From PLOWO2-12-38-17 sp963709355 (GTDB taxonomy: Bacteria; Planctomycetota; Brocadiia; Brocadiales; Brocadiaceae): DNA of 64,000 nucleotides. Numbering within the stretch: position 1 is the stretch's first letter; each line of letters starts with the position of its first letter. The position numbers and the translations under genes were made by a program. The notes beneath the pieces were generated by a model. That model was given only the letters and a program-made list of their open reading frames with translations. It searched no databases and had not been told where the DNA came from. Below, in pieces: positions 36,804 through 46,792 of the stretch. The stretch covers positions 992,001 through 1,056,000 of the forward strand of contig CAVPVY010000005.1 in the NCBI GenBank assembly GCA_963709355.1. The letters run 5' to 3'.

Positions 36804-38236
36804 TTATGCATTTGAAGCTATCTTTTCCAGCGCTATGGCAATAATATTGATTTCCGAATCAAGATATACCGTCCGCATATCAAGTAGAATACGGCCGTAC
36901 ACAATCCTTCCAAAGATAGGGGGGGTGTATCTTCTGAGTCGCATTGATAGTTCTTCGGCATTTAATTGTTTGGAATAAACTGAAATCAGCCTTGTTGGGA
37001 TTCTCTCAGCCGGTAATGCACCGCCACCCATTTCTGAGAATCCGTCAACAATCGAAATATCCAGCATACTCTTAATTTTAGGGTTTATGTTATTTATTAT
37101 TCTCTTGCATCTATCCTCAATCAAATTGAGCGGCGTCAAAAGCATATTAATGACAGGAATTTTCTTTACAGCAGTGTCTTCTTCAAGATATAGTTTTAAC
37201 GTTGCTTCCAGACCGGCGATGGTTAGTTTTCCCACGCGCAGGGCGCGTGTCAAGGGATTCTTTTTAAGCAAATCCAGCCACCTCTTTTTGCCTGCAATTA
37301 TACCGCCCTGAGGACCGCCTAACAGTTTATCTGTGCTGAATGTAACAATATCAACACCGGCTTTTATGGCTTCCTGTACCGTTGGCTCATAAGGCAGTCC
37401 ATATTTCTGTAAGTTAATTAATGCGCCACTTCCCAGGTCGTACGATACAGGGATATTATGGATTTGTCCCAGAGAAACAAGGTCTTTTAAATCAACCGTA
37501 TCAGTGAAACCAACTATCTTAAAGTTACTTTGATGTACCTTCAATATAAGTCCCGTACGTTCAGTTATTGCATTGCTATAATCAGAAAGATACGTCTTGT
37601 TTGTAGTTCCCACCTCAACAAGAATTGCTGCACTTTTTTGCATGACGTCGGGCATGCGAAATTCTCCACCAATTTCAACAAGCTGTGAGCGTGAGATAAT
37701 AACTTCCTTGTCTTTTGCTAAAGTGTCTAGTGTCAAAAGGACAGCAGCGGCATTGTTATTGACAACCAATGCGGATTCAGCGCATGTAAGCATACAAATA
37801 AGTTGTTCAATGCAATGGTATCTAATTGCCCTCCTTCCAGAGGTCTTTTCTATTTCGAGGGTACAGTAACTATTTGTTACATTTTGTAATTGCCCTGAAG
37901 CCTCTTCTGTAAGCGGAGCCCTGCCTAGTCCTGTATGCAGTATAATTCCAGTAGCGTTAATGGCGTGTTCGATGCCTGATAATTTCTTCTGTATTTCTTG
38001 CTGTATAAGAAAACAGAGGCTTTGTGGTGGTATGTCAGTAGTTTGTGATGATGTTTCATTATCCACCTTTGATTTTCTTTTATTTCTTATAGATTGGCGG
38101 ATATTATCCAAACCTCTCTTATTGCATCAACTACAAGTGGTCTTGGATAAATGTTTGTTAATTTAGATATCTCTTCTGACTCAATCAGTTCATTAACGGA
38201 TGGAATATCTCTGAAAATATCTTGGCGTTGGTTCAT
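36804..38236 (-). CDS. selA: L-seryl-tRNA(Sec) selenium transferase SelA, single-base frameshift near the N-terminus
   Basis: Bases 36804-38111 read as 435 residues of SelA with INATGIILHTGLGRAPL and the PLP lysine in STDKLLGGPQGG. Upstream, from ATG 38236, a second frame gives the missing N-terminus: DIFRDIPSVNELIESEEI ... VDAIREV, the usual SelA opening. The two join perfectly (AIREVLDNIRQSIRNK) if one T is added to the TTT run at 38110-38112, giving about 477 residues, normal for the family. The annotated start TTG 38111 is therefore probably wrong. Converts Ser-tRNA(Sec) to Sec-tRNA; ends 38 bases before selB. A genuine mutation would abolish the N-terminal domain. Confidence 0.9.
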
Positions 38237-38312
38237 ATTTATTTAGTATTTCCCAGTTAATAATATTAATAAATTTTATATACGATTTAATTATTAGATT
38301 TTTATAAAGCGG

Positions 38313-38918
38313 CTAAGACTTTGCACCAAGAATAAACCGTTTCATTAATAATTTATCTTTCTTACCGGGAGATGACTCCACCCCTGAGGAGACATCTACT
38401 GCAAAGGGTTTAGCTATATTGATGGCCTCTTTGACGTTTTCGGGTGTCAGGCCTCCTGAGAGTATAATATTACCATACCTTTTTACCTGATGAGCGTATG
38501 CCCAATTAAATGTTATCCCTGTTCCACCTATTATACCTTTTACATAACTGTCAAGCAAAAAGGCATGAGGTTTATAATCAGACATTGGTTTCAAATCACT
38601 TTCATCTCTAATTCTGAATGCCTTAATGATCTTGTATTCTTTAAGTTCATTTAAGAATTGAGGGTCTTCATTACCATGAAGTTGAACCGTATGAATCCTA
38701 CAAGAATTACATATTTTGTTTATCATAGCTATATTTTCATCAACAAATACACCTACTGCGGATATAAAGGGCGGTAGTGTTTCAATAATTTCCCTTGCCT
38801 TTTCTATTGTTATTTGACGAGGACTCTTTGCAAAGACAAATCCCAGTGCATCTGCGCCAAGTTCAACCGCAGCCAGTGCATCATAGGTGTTAGTAATTCC
38901 GCAAATCTTAACTCGCAT
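38313..38918 (-). CDS. trpF: Phosphoribosylanthranilate isomerase
   Basis: 201 residues, standard TIM barrel. MRVKICGITNTYDALAAVELGADALGFVF start, PPFISAVGVFVD, HTVQLHGNED, FLLDSYVKGIIGGTGITFNW (phosphate loop) and ILSGGLTPENV, AVDVSSGVESSPGKKD. Third step of tryptophan synthesis from chorismate. No other trp gene is in the window. The catalytic Cys (KICGIT) and Asp (FLLDS) are present. Confidence 0.95.
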   Translation of the reverse strand: MRVKICGITNTYDALAAVELGADALGFVFAKSPRQITIEKAREIIETLPPFISAVGVFVDENIAMINKICNSCRIHTVQLHGNEDPQFLNELKEYKIIKAFRIRDESDLKPMSDYKPHAFLLDSYVKGIIGGTGITFNWAYAHQVKRYGNIILSGGLTPENVKEAINIAKPFAVDVSSGVESSPGKKDKLLMKRFILGAKS

Positions 38919-39269
38919 GGTTTAATATATTATTGTATTTGTGAATAGTGCGCAATAGATTAAGTGTGTATTAGATACTTTGCTCATATTTATTTAGCCG
39001 ATTGAAATACATATTCTATAAACTCTTAACGATCCTTCGCTTTTGTTTAGCTCTGTATTGGACTTAAGGCTCACCCGTTCATATGTTATCCTGGACAAAG
39101 CAAAAGAATTATAATTTCCACATGTCGTTCTGAGGCTTTGCTAGAGAAGAATCTCATGATGTCTAGGAATTTCAATTTTGTGGAGACGCACAACCGTAAG
39201 TCTTTATATTAAAATTAATATTGGAGAAGTAATATTTTATGCTTAATTTAATAGACAGGCTTGCAGATG
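38919..39269. other. 351-base gap with a dispersed-repeat relic
   Basis: No open frame. Bases 39121-39160 hold CATGTCGTTCTGAGG and GAAGAATCTCAT, a degraded form of the repeat core present at 569-595. The remainder is unremarkable. Confidence 0.6.
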
Positions 39270-40847
39270 TTAGTGTCTGAAGTGTCGCTGTCCGGTAAAG
39301 ACCATGGTTATTTCATGTTCATCAGCCGCAGCGATAGATTCATCGTCCTTGTTTGAACCACCGGGCTGAATGATTGCTATCACACCTGCTTTAGCTGCAG
39401 TGTCAACAGAGTCTCTAAATGGGAAAAATGCGTCTGACGCCATTACGGCGCCTTTGGTCTTGCTGACTGCCTTCATTATCGCAATATTTGTTGAGTCTAT
39501 ACGGCTCATCTGCCCTGCGCCAACGCTTAGAACAGCTTCATCTTTAGCGAAGACAATGCTATTTGATTTCACATGCTTGCATATAGTAAAGGCAAATCGG
39601 AGGTCAGTCATTTCCTTTTCGGAAGGCTTTCTCTTTGTTACAATTTTAAGTTTTGCAGGGTCATATATTGATAGGTCTCTCTGCTGTAAAAGCATTCCAC
39701 CAACCACTCTTTTCATATCGTAGCTGCCGACATCAAAAGATGTTGTTGAAAATGTACCTGTCTTTAAAAGTCTCAGTCCGCTTCCCCATTTACGTTTTGT
39801 CGTAAGAATTTCAATCGCCTCCTGTTCATAATCAGGTGCAATAATCGCTTCAACGAAGTGCCCCGGTTCGGTTATAGTTTCTGCTGTTATTAAATCAACG
39901 GTTCTATTTAATCCAAGAATGCAACCAAAGGCAGATAAAGGATCGCTGTTATATGCCTTTTTAAATGCCTCAGCAAGCGTATTGGCTGAGGCTACGCCGC
40001 ATGGGTTTGTGTGTTTTATGACAATGGCTGAAGGTCGTTCAAATTCTTTCACTAATTCTAAGGCAGAATTAAGGTCTAAGATATTGTTATATGAAAGTTC
40101 TTTACCAAATACTTGCACGGCGTTTGATACGCACGGTTCGGTTATATTTTCTTCCACGTAAAAAGCGGCCGTTTGGTGTGGATTTTCACCATAACGAAGA
40201 GGCTGGCGTTTAAGGTAATCTAGCGACAATGTTGTTGGATAAGTGCCCTTCTCCGGATCAAGGCTGTCGAGATAATTTGCGATAATCCTGTCATAGCGTC
40301 CTGTCATTCTGAATGCCTCTATGGCAAGCTCAAACCGAATCTTTTCAGAAATATTATTGTGGTTTGCCTTGAGTTCTTCAATGATAAACTGGTATCGTTT
40401 CGGATTAACTACTACGATAACATGTTTATAGTTTTTTGAGGCAGAGCGGATCATTGAAGGACCGCCTATATCTATATTTTCAATTGCCTCTTCCAGGTTT
40501 ACATCTTTCTTAGAGATTGTTTTTTCAAAAGGGTATAAATTAACTACAACCATATCAATAGGCTTAATTCCAAGTTCTTGCATCTGTTTCCTATGCGTAT
40601 CATTGTCCCTCAGGGCAAGTAAACCACCATGAACCTTTGGGTGTAATGTTTTTACACGACCATCCATAATTTCAGGGAATCCAATATATTCAGATATTTC
40701 AATTACATGAATTCCATTTTCTTTTAATAATTTCGATGTGCCCCCAGTAGAAACAATCTCGATGTCTAAGCGTTGTAATTCCCTTGCAAACTCAACGACA
40801 CCAGTTTTATCTGAGACACTGATAAGGGCTCTTTCTGGTTTTGTCAT
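39270..40847 (-). CDS. purH: Bifunctional AICAR transformylase/IMP cyclohydrolase
   Basis: 525 residues. N-terminal IMP cyclohydrolase (MGS-like, about 1-150: RALISVSDKTGVVEFA, STGGTSKLL, GRVKTLHPKVHGGLL) and C-terminal AICAR transformylase (about 200-525: LRYGENPHQTAAFY, IVIKHTNPCGVA, RMVGGMLLQQ-like segment, SNSIVFAKDEAV, IQPGGSNKDDE). It catalyses the last two steps of purine synthesis. Full length and intact. Not in an evident operon. Confidence 0.97.
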   Translation of the reverse strand: MTKPERALISVSDKTGVVEFARELQRLDIEIVSTGGTSKLLKENGIHVIEISEYIGFPEIMDGRVKTLHPKVHGGLLALRDNDTHRKQMQELGIKPIDMVVVNLYPFEKTISKKDVNLEEAIENIDIGGPSMIRSASKNYKHVIVVVNPKRYQFIIEELKANHNNISEKIRFELAIEAFRMTGRYDRIIANYLDSLDPEKGTYPTTLSLDYLKRQPLRYGENPHQTAAFYVEENITEPCVSNAVQVFGKELSYNNILDLNSALELVKEFERPSAIVIKHTNPCGVASANTLAEAFKKAYNSDPLSAFGCILGLNRTVDLITAETITEPGHFVEAIIAPDYEQEAIEILTTKRKWGSGLRLLKTGTFSTTSFDVGSYDMKRVVGGMLLQQRDLSIYDPAKLKIVTKRKPSEKEMTDLRFAFTICKHVKSNSIVFAKDEAVLSVGAGQMSRIDSTNIAIMKAVSKTKGAVMASDAFFPFRDSVDTAAKAGVIAIIQPGGSNKDDESIAAADEHEITMVFTGQRHFRH

Positions 40848-41129
40848 TATTCCTCCATATATATTAGTAACTGAACCTTATCAAAGTATTTACATTTGTT
40901 AAAATGAAATTTTAGCAGAACACAAAAATTATGTCAAAGAATTACCGTGTGGTATGTGCTGTATAATTTTATTTGTCTATTAATATTTGTAATTTATAGA
41001 ATTATCGTACAGATAAAGTGGTTAAGAGGTTGAAGTTTGATAGCAATATTGCTTTGTAAAAACAGAAGAGGCAAAACGTTTATAAACGGAATTTATGGAT
41101 TGGTTTTTCGTTTATGGTGGAATGTATAA

Positions 41130-42590
41130 TCAGTTAATTAGCATAGTGTAAAGTCTTTCCCAGCTATTAATACCTGCAATTATTTCTGAGCCAATTTGAT
41201 ATCTACCAGTACTAACTTTGGCTGCGTGGGCAATTCTGATAGTAAATAATTCATCATTGCTTGATGCTGAATTTATAATACCTTTGCAAATATATTTATC
41301 ATCAACTTTGCAATCATGTTCTGTTATGCCTTTGAAGCCCTTTTTACTAACATTTTGGATAATACATTTCTTCGAACCGCCATTAATATTTATCTCAATA
41401 AATTGTAAAAGACGTTCGCCTCTTACTATTTTTATTGCTATATTATGCCTTGGAACAGACCGTTTATTACTTATTAGTATTGGAGTAACTGACGCTGAAT
41501 TAATTACAATGTTTCTTCCGCGTTCCTTGCCGATGTATAAGAATTTATCAGCCGCTGAGATTATCTCATCCACAGTACCCCCGTCATCCGGATATGTGGC
41601 AACGCCAATAGTTATTGTTGTTTTATCCATATTTTTACTTTTATTTATTTCTGCAAGGCCTGTTTCTACCGATGTTCTTAGTTTCTCAGCGACAAAAGCA
41701 GCTCCAAGTCTCTCTGTGCATGGCAATAAAATGGCAAATTCTTCACCACCGTAACGACAAACAATATCACCATGTCTAACATTTGATTTTAAGATGGAGG
41801 CTAATTCCTTGAGTATATCATCTCCTGCTGGATGACCGTAAGTATCGTTAAAATATTTGAATTTATCAATATCTGCAAAAATTATTGAAAAAGTTTTTCC
41901 AAATCGCACTGATTCGCTGAACTCGCGATAACAGTTTTCAAAAAAATATCTTCTTGTGAATAACCCTGTAAGGTAGTCATGCATAGCCTCTTTTTGAACT
42001 TTTTCGTACAGCCTTGCCCTTTCTATTGAATTGGCAAAATTCCGGGCTATAATACTGAAGAATATTTTGTCATCATTTTTAAATGAATTGATTTCTTTTT
42101 TATGAATATTCAGAACACCTATAATACGCTTATCGCTTAATTTTAAGGGTATTGAAAGAAAGGAACCAATATTTGTCAGCTTTGCCTTGTAATAAAGAAA
42201 TCTGCTGTCTTTGCTTACATCCTGTATCATAATGGGTTCGCCGGTCTGTGCTACAATGCCTGAAACTCCTTCTCCAATATTAAAGGTGATATCTTTTACC
42301 GACTCAAATGTAGCTTTATCAGCTGTCCATACTTTTAGTACTTTGCGATTATTATCCAACAACATAAAGCAGAATTCATCGATATTAAGAGAATCTTTAA
42401 AGAAGTTTATTGTTATATTGAGGAGGTCTTCTAATTCCAGGGAATAATTTAAGTTTTTATTTAAACTGTAAAGTATGAGAAGTTCAAAGAATCGCCTTCT
42501 TAGTACTTCATTATTATTATCGGTGAAATTAAATAAATACTCGTCTAATTTTATACTGTTTATGGAGAAATTTCCTGAGGCAATATCCAA
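41130..42590 (-). CDS. GAF-GGDEF-PilZ diguanylate cyclase
   Basis: 486 residues. GAF domain about 50-195, GGDEF about 205-365 with an intact active site GGEEF (281-285) and an RxxD inhibitory site (Arg272-Asp275) exactly five residues before it, then a PilZ domain about 376-475 with RSVPR (377-381) and NVSKKG. It therefore can make c-di-GMP, be product-inhibited at the I-site and also bind c-di-GMP at PilZ. Cytoplasmic, no membrane segment; the GAF domain may sense a small ligand or nucleotide. Single gene, no operon. The output of the PilZ domain is unknown. Confidence 0.88.
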   Translation of the reverse strand: MDIASGNFSINSIKLDEYLFNFTDNNNEVLRRRFFELLILYSLNKNLNYSLELEDLLNITINFFKDSLNIDEFCFMLLDNNRKVLKVWTADKATFESVKDITFNIGEGVSGIVAQTGEPIMIQDVSKDSRFLYYKAKLTNIGSFLSIPLKLSDKRIIGVLNIHKKEINSFKNDDKIFFSIIARNFANSIERARLYEKVQKEAMHDYLTGLFTRRYFFENCYREFSESVRFGKTFSIIFADIDKFKYFNDTYGHPAGDDILKELASILKSNVRHGDIVCRYGGEEFAILLPCTERLGAAFVAEKLRTSVETGLAEINKSKNMDKTTITIGVATYPDDGGTVDEIISAADKFLYIGKERGRNIVINSASVTPILISNKRSVPRHNIAIKIVRGERLLQFIEININGGSKKCIIQNVSKKGFKGITEHDCKVDDKYICKGIINSASSNDELFTIRIAHAAKVSTGRYQIGSEIIAGINSWERLYTMLIN

Positions 42591-42999
42591 TTTCTTGCTA
42601 TCTCCCTATAAGGTACATCAAATAATCGTATAAATAAAAGAAATACACCGCAACTGATTGATTCATAATCTGTTAAATAATAAACATTTGGAAAAACAAA
42701 GATAAATATTTTATGTATACTAAATTAGATAGAATTAAATCATTTATATATTTTCCTGGCAATCCCTCAAAAGTGGGATTATAAATTAAATGTTAAGGAA
42801 TTTCAAAAATAATATCAAAAAGAAGACAAATATCGCCTTGTTTTAAGATGACTATTTGATGATAAAATGAGCAAAAGGAAGGTTCTTTTGCTTGATGAAC
42901 CATATATTAAAGAACTTCTTACAAGCCTGATTCTTAATAAGGTTTATCTGGGTAAATGGGAGAATACTGGTAAACAAAAAATAGTTTTTATTTTTTTAA
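42591..42999. other. 409-base gap; one weak 49-codon frame
   Basis: An AT-rich stretch without a supported gene. A + strand frame from ATG 42867 to a stop at 43016 (49 residues, MSKRKVLLLDEPYIKELL start) overlaps the next gene by 17 bases and lacks a ribosome-binding site; it may be a leader peptide or chance. Confidence 0.4.
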
Positions 43000-44145
43000 A
43001 TGAATGGAATTTATAATGTGAAACAGCTTGAGGATTTTATCATAGAAAATATTAAAAAGAAGGAGAAGCTTACCTTTGCCGATTTTATGAGGATGGTTTT
43101 ATATCACCCTGAGTATGGTTATTATAATTCAGATAAGGAACAAACAGGTATGTTTGGAGACTACTATACAAGCCCGACTGTTAGCAAATATTTTGGAGAA
43201 CTTGTGGCAAGACAGCTTGAAGAGATGTGGAAAAACATGGGGGAAGTTGATTTTACTGTAGTTGAGATGGGATCAAACACAGGTTGGTTATGTTATGATA
43301 TTATGTGTTTTGTAAGAAATGAGTATCCTGGATTTTACGATAAATTTTGTTATATTATTGTTGAATCAAATGTATTTAAACGAAAAAAACAGAAAATGCT
43401 TTTGGATTCAATTAATTTGTCCTCGGAGAAGGTGTTGTGGCATACATATAACGAGGATGGGTTTTCTTTCGATGGTATTGATGGATGTTTTCTCGCTAAT
43501 GAATTTATAGATGCCATGCCAGTACATCGCTTGAAGGTTAAAAAAGGTATTTTAAAAGAGTTATATGTAAGTTATAATGAAAATGGTTTTTTTGAAATAG
43601 AAGACAACATATCCAGCCATATACTTATAGAGTATCTTGAAACCTGCAAGTGTGATTTTAAAGAAGGTCAGGTATTCGAAGTAAATTTGGATGGTATAAA
43701 TTGGCTAAGGCAAGTTTCAAAAAAACTTAATAGGGGATTTGTATTAACAAATGATTATGGAGATACAAGAGACAGTATTTATTATGAAGATAACAGGGAA
43801 GGTACTTTAAGATGTTTTTATAAACACACAGTTAACTGGGATTTTTACAAACGAGTAGGAGAACAGGACATTACTGCTAGCGTGGACTTTACAAGCCTAA
43901 TAAATATCGGAAGGTCTTTTGGACTGGAGTTTACAGGGCTTACAAAACAATCACAATTTTTAATTGCTCTGGGTATTCTGGAAAAAATAAACACATTAGA
44001 AAATGCTCCTAACGCCGTTCTAAAGATAAAGAATCTTATACATCCGGAAGTGATGGGTGATGTATTTAAGGTGCTAATTCAACATAAAAACGTCACTAAT
44101 ACTCAACTGAGTGGTTTAAAACCGTTGCGCTTGGTGGAAATGTAA
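43000..44145 (+). CDS. SAM-dependent methyltransferase, MidA/NDUFAF7 family
   Basis: 381 residues. MidA-type N-terminal pattern LTFADFMRMVLYHPEYGYY, GMFGDYYTSPTVSKYFGELVARQL, then the SAM-binding segment VVEMGSNTGWLCYDI (usual E-x-G-x-G-x-G, here with Ser-Asn-Thr) and FLANEFIDAMPVHRL. In eukaryotes NDUFAF7 methylates an arginine of the complex I subunit NDUFS2; bacterial targets are unproven. Possible modification of a respiratory complex is inference. Followed 112 bases later by a small ferritin-like gene on the same strand. Confidence 0.85.
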   Translation: MNGIYNVKQLEDFIIENIKKKEKLTFADFMRMVLYHPEYGYYNSDKEQTGMFGDYYTSPTVSKYFGELVARQLEEMWKNMGEVDFTVVEMGSNTGWLCYDIMCFVRNEYPGFYDKFCYIIVESNVFKRKKQKMLLDSINLSSEKVLWHTYNEDGFSFDGIDGCFLANEFIDAMPVHRLKVKKGILKELYVSYNENGFFEIEDNISSHILIEYLETCKCDFKEGQVFEVNLDGINWLRQVSKKLNRGFVLTNDYGDTRDSIYYEDNREGTLRCFYKHTVNWDFYKRVGEQDITASVDFTSLINIGRSFGLEFTGLTKQSQFLIALGILEKINTLENAPNAVLKIKNLIHPEVMGDVFKVLIQHKNVTNTQLSGLKPLRLVEM

Positions 44146-44257
44146 TTGAGGGGAAAATCGTTGTCGTAAAATGTATTAAAATTCCTTTAGTATTATAATT
44201 GTATTTTTTTTATTAGAAGAATAATAGAAAAGCATAGATATAAAAAGGGGGTATGTT

Positions 44258-44503
44258 ATGAAGATGGGTGGTTCATCAGAGCCTCGTGCTATCATGGAAG
44301 TGCTTATGGAAGCAATCAAGAGAGAACAGGAATCTTATGATTATTATTACAGGGCGGCTTTACAAGCTGCAAAGCCCGCAACGCGTAAGATGTTGTTGTC
44401 TCTGGCAGAGTGGGAGAAAGACCATATAGAGGATCTAACAAATCACGTTATGGAACTAAAGGCGCAGATGGAGATTGATAGGGCAATAACAGGCGGTCTT
44501 TAA
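44258..44503 (+). CDS. Small ferritin-like (rubrerythrin half) protein
   Basis: 81 residues. One helix-turn-helix unit with EAIKREQESYDYYYRAAL and then a carboxylate/His helix LAEWEKDHIEDL (ExxH). Full rubrerythrins have four such helices, so this protein must dimerise to make a diiron site, or the site is partial. Strong AGGGGG-type ribosome-binding site before ATG. It could serve peroxide or iron handling; no partner gene gives further support. It precedes the pyruvate dehydrogenase operon by 212 bases. Confidence 0.75.
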   Translation: MKMGGSSEPRAIMEVLMEAIKREQESYDYYYRAALQAAKPATRKMLLSLAEWEKDHIEDLTNHVMELKAQMEIDRAITGGL

Positions 44504-44715
44504 GGCCAGTGAACAGAGCTATCTTTTACAATATAAATCGTGGTTTAAAGAATTAGGTGTTTGTGTATAAATAGGTGCGACTGGTATAAGTATTGATATT
44601 AATGCGTATAGTGGCGGTTATTTATTTTATGATTTATAAATTTCAGAACAATTAATATTGATATAAATTTGTTAATTACGAAGAAATATTTTGTCACTTT
44701 AGGTAATAGCATTAT

Positions 44716-45693
44716 ATGGATATAAAACGAGAAGATTTATTACAGTTATATTATTATTTAAAGCTAACACGGCAATTTGAGGACAGGATTTCATCGTTAT
44801 ATCATCAAGGAAAGATATTGGGCGGCGCCTGGACGAGCAACGGTACCGAGGCTGTTTCTGTAGGATATGGTTATGCACTTGAGCGGAATGATATTGCTGC
44901 GCCATATTTCAGGGATATGGGGGTTTTCTTAATTCGGGGGATTACAGCTAAACGTATTATGGCACAATATTTTGGCAAGAAAACAGGAGTTACTGGCGGT
45001 AAGGAGGGAAACATTCATATCGGTGATATAAATTTTGGTGTTATTGGCTTTCCCAGCCATCTTGCCGACAATTATCCAGTTGGTACCGGTGCTGCTTTGG
45101 CATTTAAGATGCGCGGTGAAAAAAGAGTGGCAGTTGCATGTACAGGAGACGGCGGGACAAGCCGAGGCGACTTTCATGAGGCAATGAATTTCGCAGCAGT
45201 AAGGAAATTACCGATCGTGTTTATATGTAATAATAATCAGTATGCATATTCAACACCGTTACGACTGCAGATGACGATTAAGAATATTGCAGAACGCGCG
45301 CTTGCTTATGATATGCCTAGTAAAACTGTTGATGGGAACAATGTGGTCGAGGTTTATAAAGCAGCAAAAGAAGCTTATGAAGTTGCAAGAAATGGCGGAG
45401 GACCTACTTTTATAGAATGTAAGACGATGAGGATGCATGGTCATTCTGAACATGACAGCGCTAAATATGTACCAAGGGAGCTTCTGGAAGAATGGAAGAA
45501 AAAGGACCCTATTCTAACCATGGAGAAATATTTGCTTGAAAATACGATTGCCAGAAAGGAAGAAATGGAGGGCATCGAATTACGTGTAAAGAAAGAAATC
45601 GAAGAGGCTGAAGCATTTGCTGAAGAGAGCCCATATCCTGAGCCGAATGACGGGTTGAAAGGACTTTATGCGACACCAATAGAGGAGGTGTAG
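44716..45693 (+). CDS. pdhA: 2-oxoacid dehydrogenase E1 alpha subunit (pyruvate dehydrogenase-type)
   Basis: 325 residues. TPP-binding GDGGTSRGDFHEAMNFA followed by ICNNNQYAYSTP (GDG...NN pattern, about residues 143-175), GKEGNIHIGD and TMRMHGHSEHDSAKY with phosphorylation-loop sequence. It decarboxylates a 2-oxoacid with the beta subunit and loads the acyl group onto E2 lipoate. Pyruvate is the likely substrate because E1-beta, E2, lipB and lipA follow, but acetoin or branched-chain specificity cannot be excluded. The gap to the beta gene is 6 bases. Confidence 0.9.
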   Translation: MDIKREDLLQLYYYLKLTRQFEDRISSLYHQGKILGGAWTSNGTEAVSVGYGYALERNDIAAPYFRDMGVFLIRGITAKRIMAQYFGKKTGVTGGKEGNIHIGDINFGVIGFPSHLADNYPVGTGAALAFKMRGEKRVAVACTGDGGTSRGDFHEAMNFAAVRKLPIVFICNNNQYAYSTPLRLQMTIKNIAERALAYDMPSKTVDGNNVVEVYKAAKEAYEVARNGGGPTFIECKTMRMHGHSEHDSAKYVPRELLEEWKKKDPILTMEKYLLENTIARKEEMEGIELRVKKEIEEAEAFAEESPYPEPNDGLKGLYATPIEEV

Positions 45694-45699
45694 GCTTGT

Positions 45700-46674
45700 A
45701 TGAAGGAAATTACCTATATTGAAGCAATAAGGGAAGCTTTGGACGAAGAAATGGCACGAGACCCGAGTGTATTTATTCTTGGCGAAGATGTTGGTGTATA
45801 TGGTGGGGCATTTCGTGTGACAGAAGGATTTTATGAGAAATATGGTGAGTGGCGTGTGCTGGACACGCCATTATCTGAATCAGGTTTTACAGGAGCGGCA
45901 ATTGGCGCAGCCCTTGTAGGTATGAGACCTGTGGCGGAAATGCAATTTGCCGATTTTATATCCTGTGCCTTTGATCAACTGGTAAATGTTGCAGCGAAGA
46001 ATCATTACAGATGGGGGGCAGCAACGCCTATTGTCGTACGTGCCCCTTACGGTGGAAACATACACGGCGGTGCTTTCCATTCACAGTGTATTGAAGGGTT
46101 TTTCTATAATGTACCAGGTCTGAAAATAGTTGCACCAGCTACTTCATACGATGCGAAGGGATTATTAAAGGCAGCTATTCAAGACAACGACCCAGTGATT
46201 TATTGCGAGCACAAATATCTCTACAGACGCATTAAAGATCAGATTCCGGAGGAAGACTATATTGTTTCAATTGGAAAAGCAAGGATTGCCATGGAGGGTA
46301 GCGATGTATCTATTATTACTTATGGTGCAATGGTACATACTGCCGTAGAAGCAGCAAAGGTACTCAAAGGGAATGGGGTTTCATGCGAAATTATTGACTT
46401 AAGAACAATATTACCGCTGGATAAAAAGTCAATTATGAATTCAGTAAAGAAGACAAATAAAGTTATTATATTACACGAACAGACAAAGACAGGCGGCGTG
46501 GGTGCTGAGGTATCTGCGTTAATCAGCGAAAACTGTTTCGATTATCTGGATGGGCCTATCATCCGTATTGCTGCCCCTGATACACCCGTACCATATAGTG
46601 CCCAGATGGAGGAAGTATTTATTCCGCAAACGAAGGAAGTAATAAATGTAGTAGAAAAATTGATAAGATATTAA
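45700..46674 (+). CDS. pdhB: 2-oxoacid dehydrogenase E1 beta subunit
   Basis: 324 residues, transketolase-like. ITYIEAIREALDEEMARD, FILGEDVGVYGGAFRVTEG, DTPLSESGFTGAAIGAAL, and VRAPYGGNIHGGAFHSQC; C-terminal transketolase domain ILHEQTKTGGVGAEVS. Pairs with the alpha subunit just upstream. A GGAGG-like site in the end of the alpha gene serves as the ribosome-binding site. Length typical. Confidence 0.93.
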   Translation: MKEITYIEAIREALDEEMARDPSVFILGEDVGVYGGAFRVTEGFYEKYGEWRVLDTPLSESGFTGAAIGAALVGMRPVAEMQFADFISCAFDQLVNVAAKNHYRWGAATPIVVRAPYGGNIHGGAFHSQCIEGFFYNVPGLKIVAPATSYDAKGLLKAAIQDNDPVIYCEHKYLYRRIKDQIPEEDYIVSIGKARIAMEGSDVSIITYGAMVHTAVEAAKVLKGNGVSCEIIDLRTILPLDKKSIMNSVKKTNKVIILHEQTKTGGVGAEVSALISENCFDYLDGPIIRIAAPDTPVPYSAQMEEVFIPQTKEVINVVEKLIRY

Positions 46675-46792
46675 TAAATATAGTATGAAAGTTATAATAA
46701 AACTTGAGAGTATTTGTTTATAGTTTGAATAACGATAGTGAAATTTGTATTTACTTCTGGTTCAAAAGTGTTCGTATTGGAGGTTTTGTTAT

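Noticed and set aside
38919..39269. tRNA-Sec next to selAB
   Set aside because: No cloverleaf of the expected long form could be drawn; the gap holds only a repeat relic.
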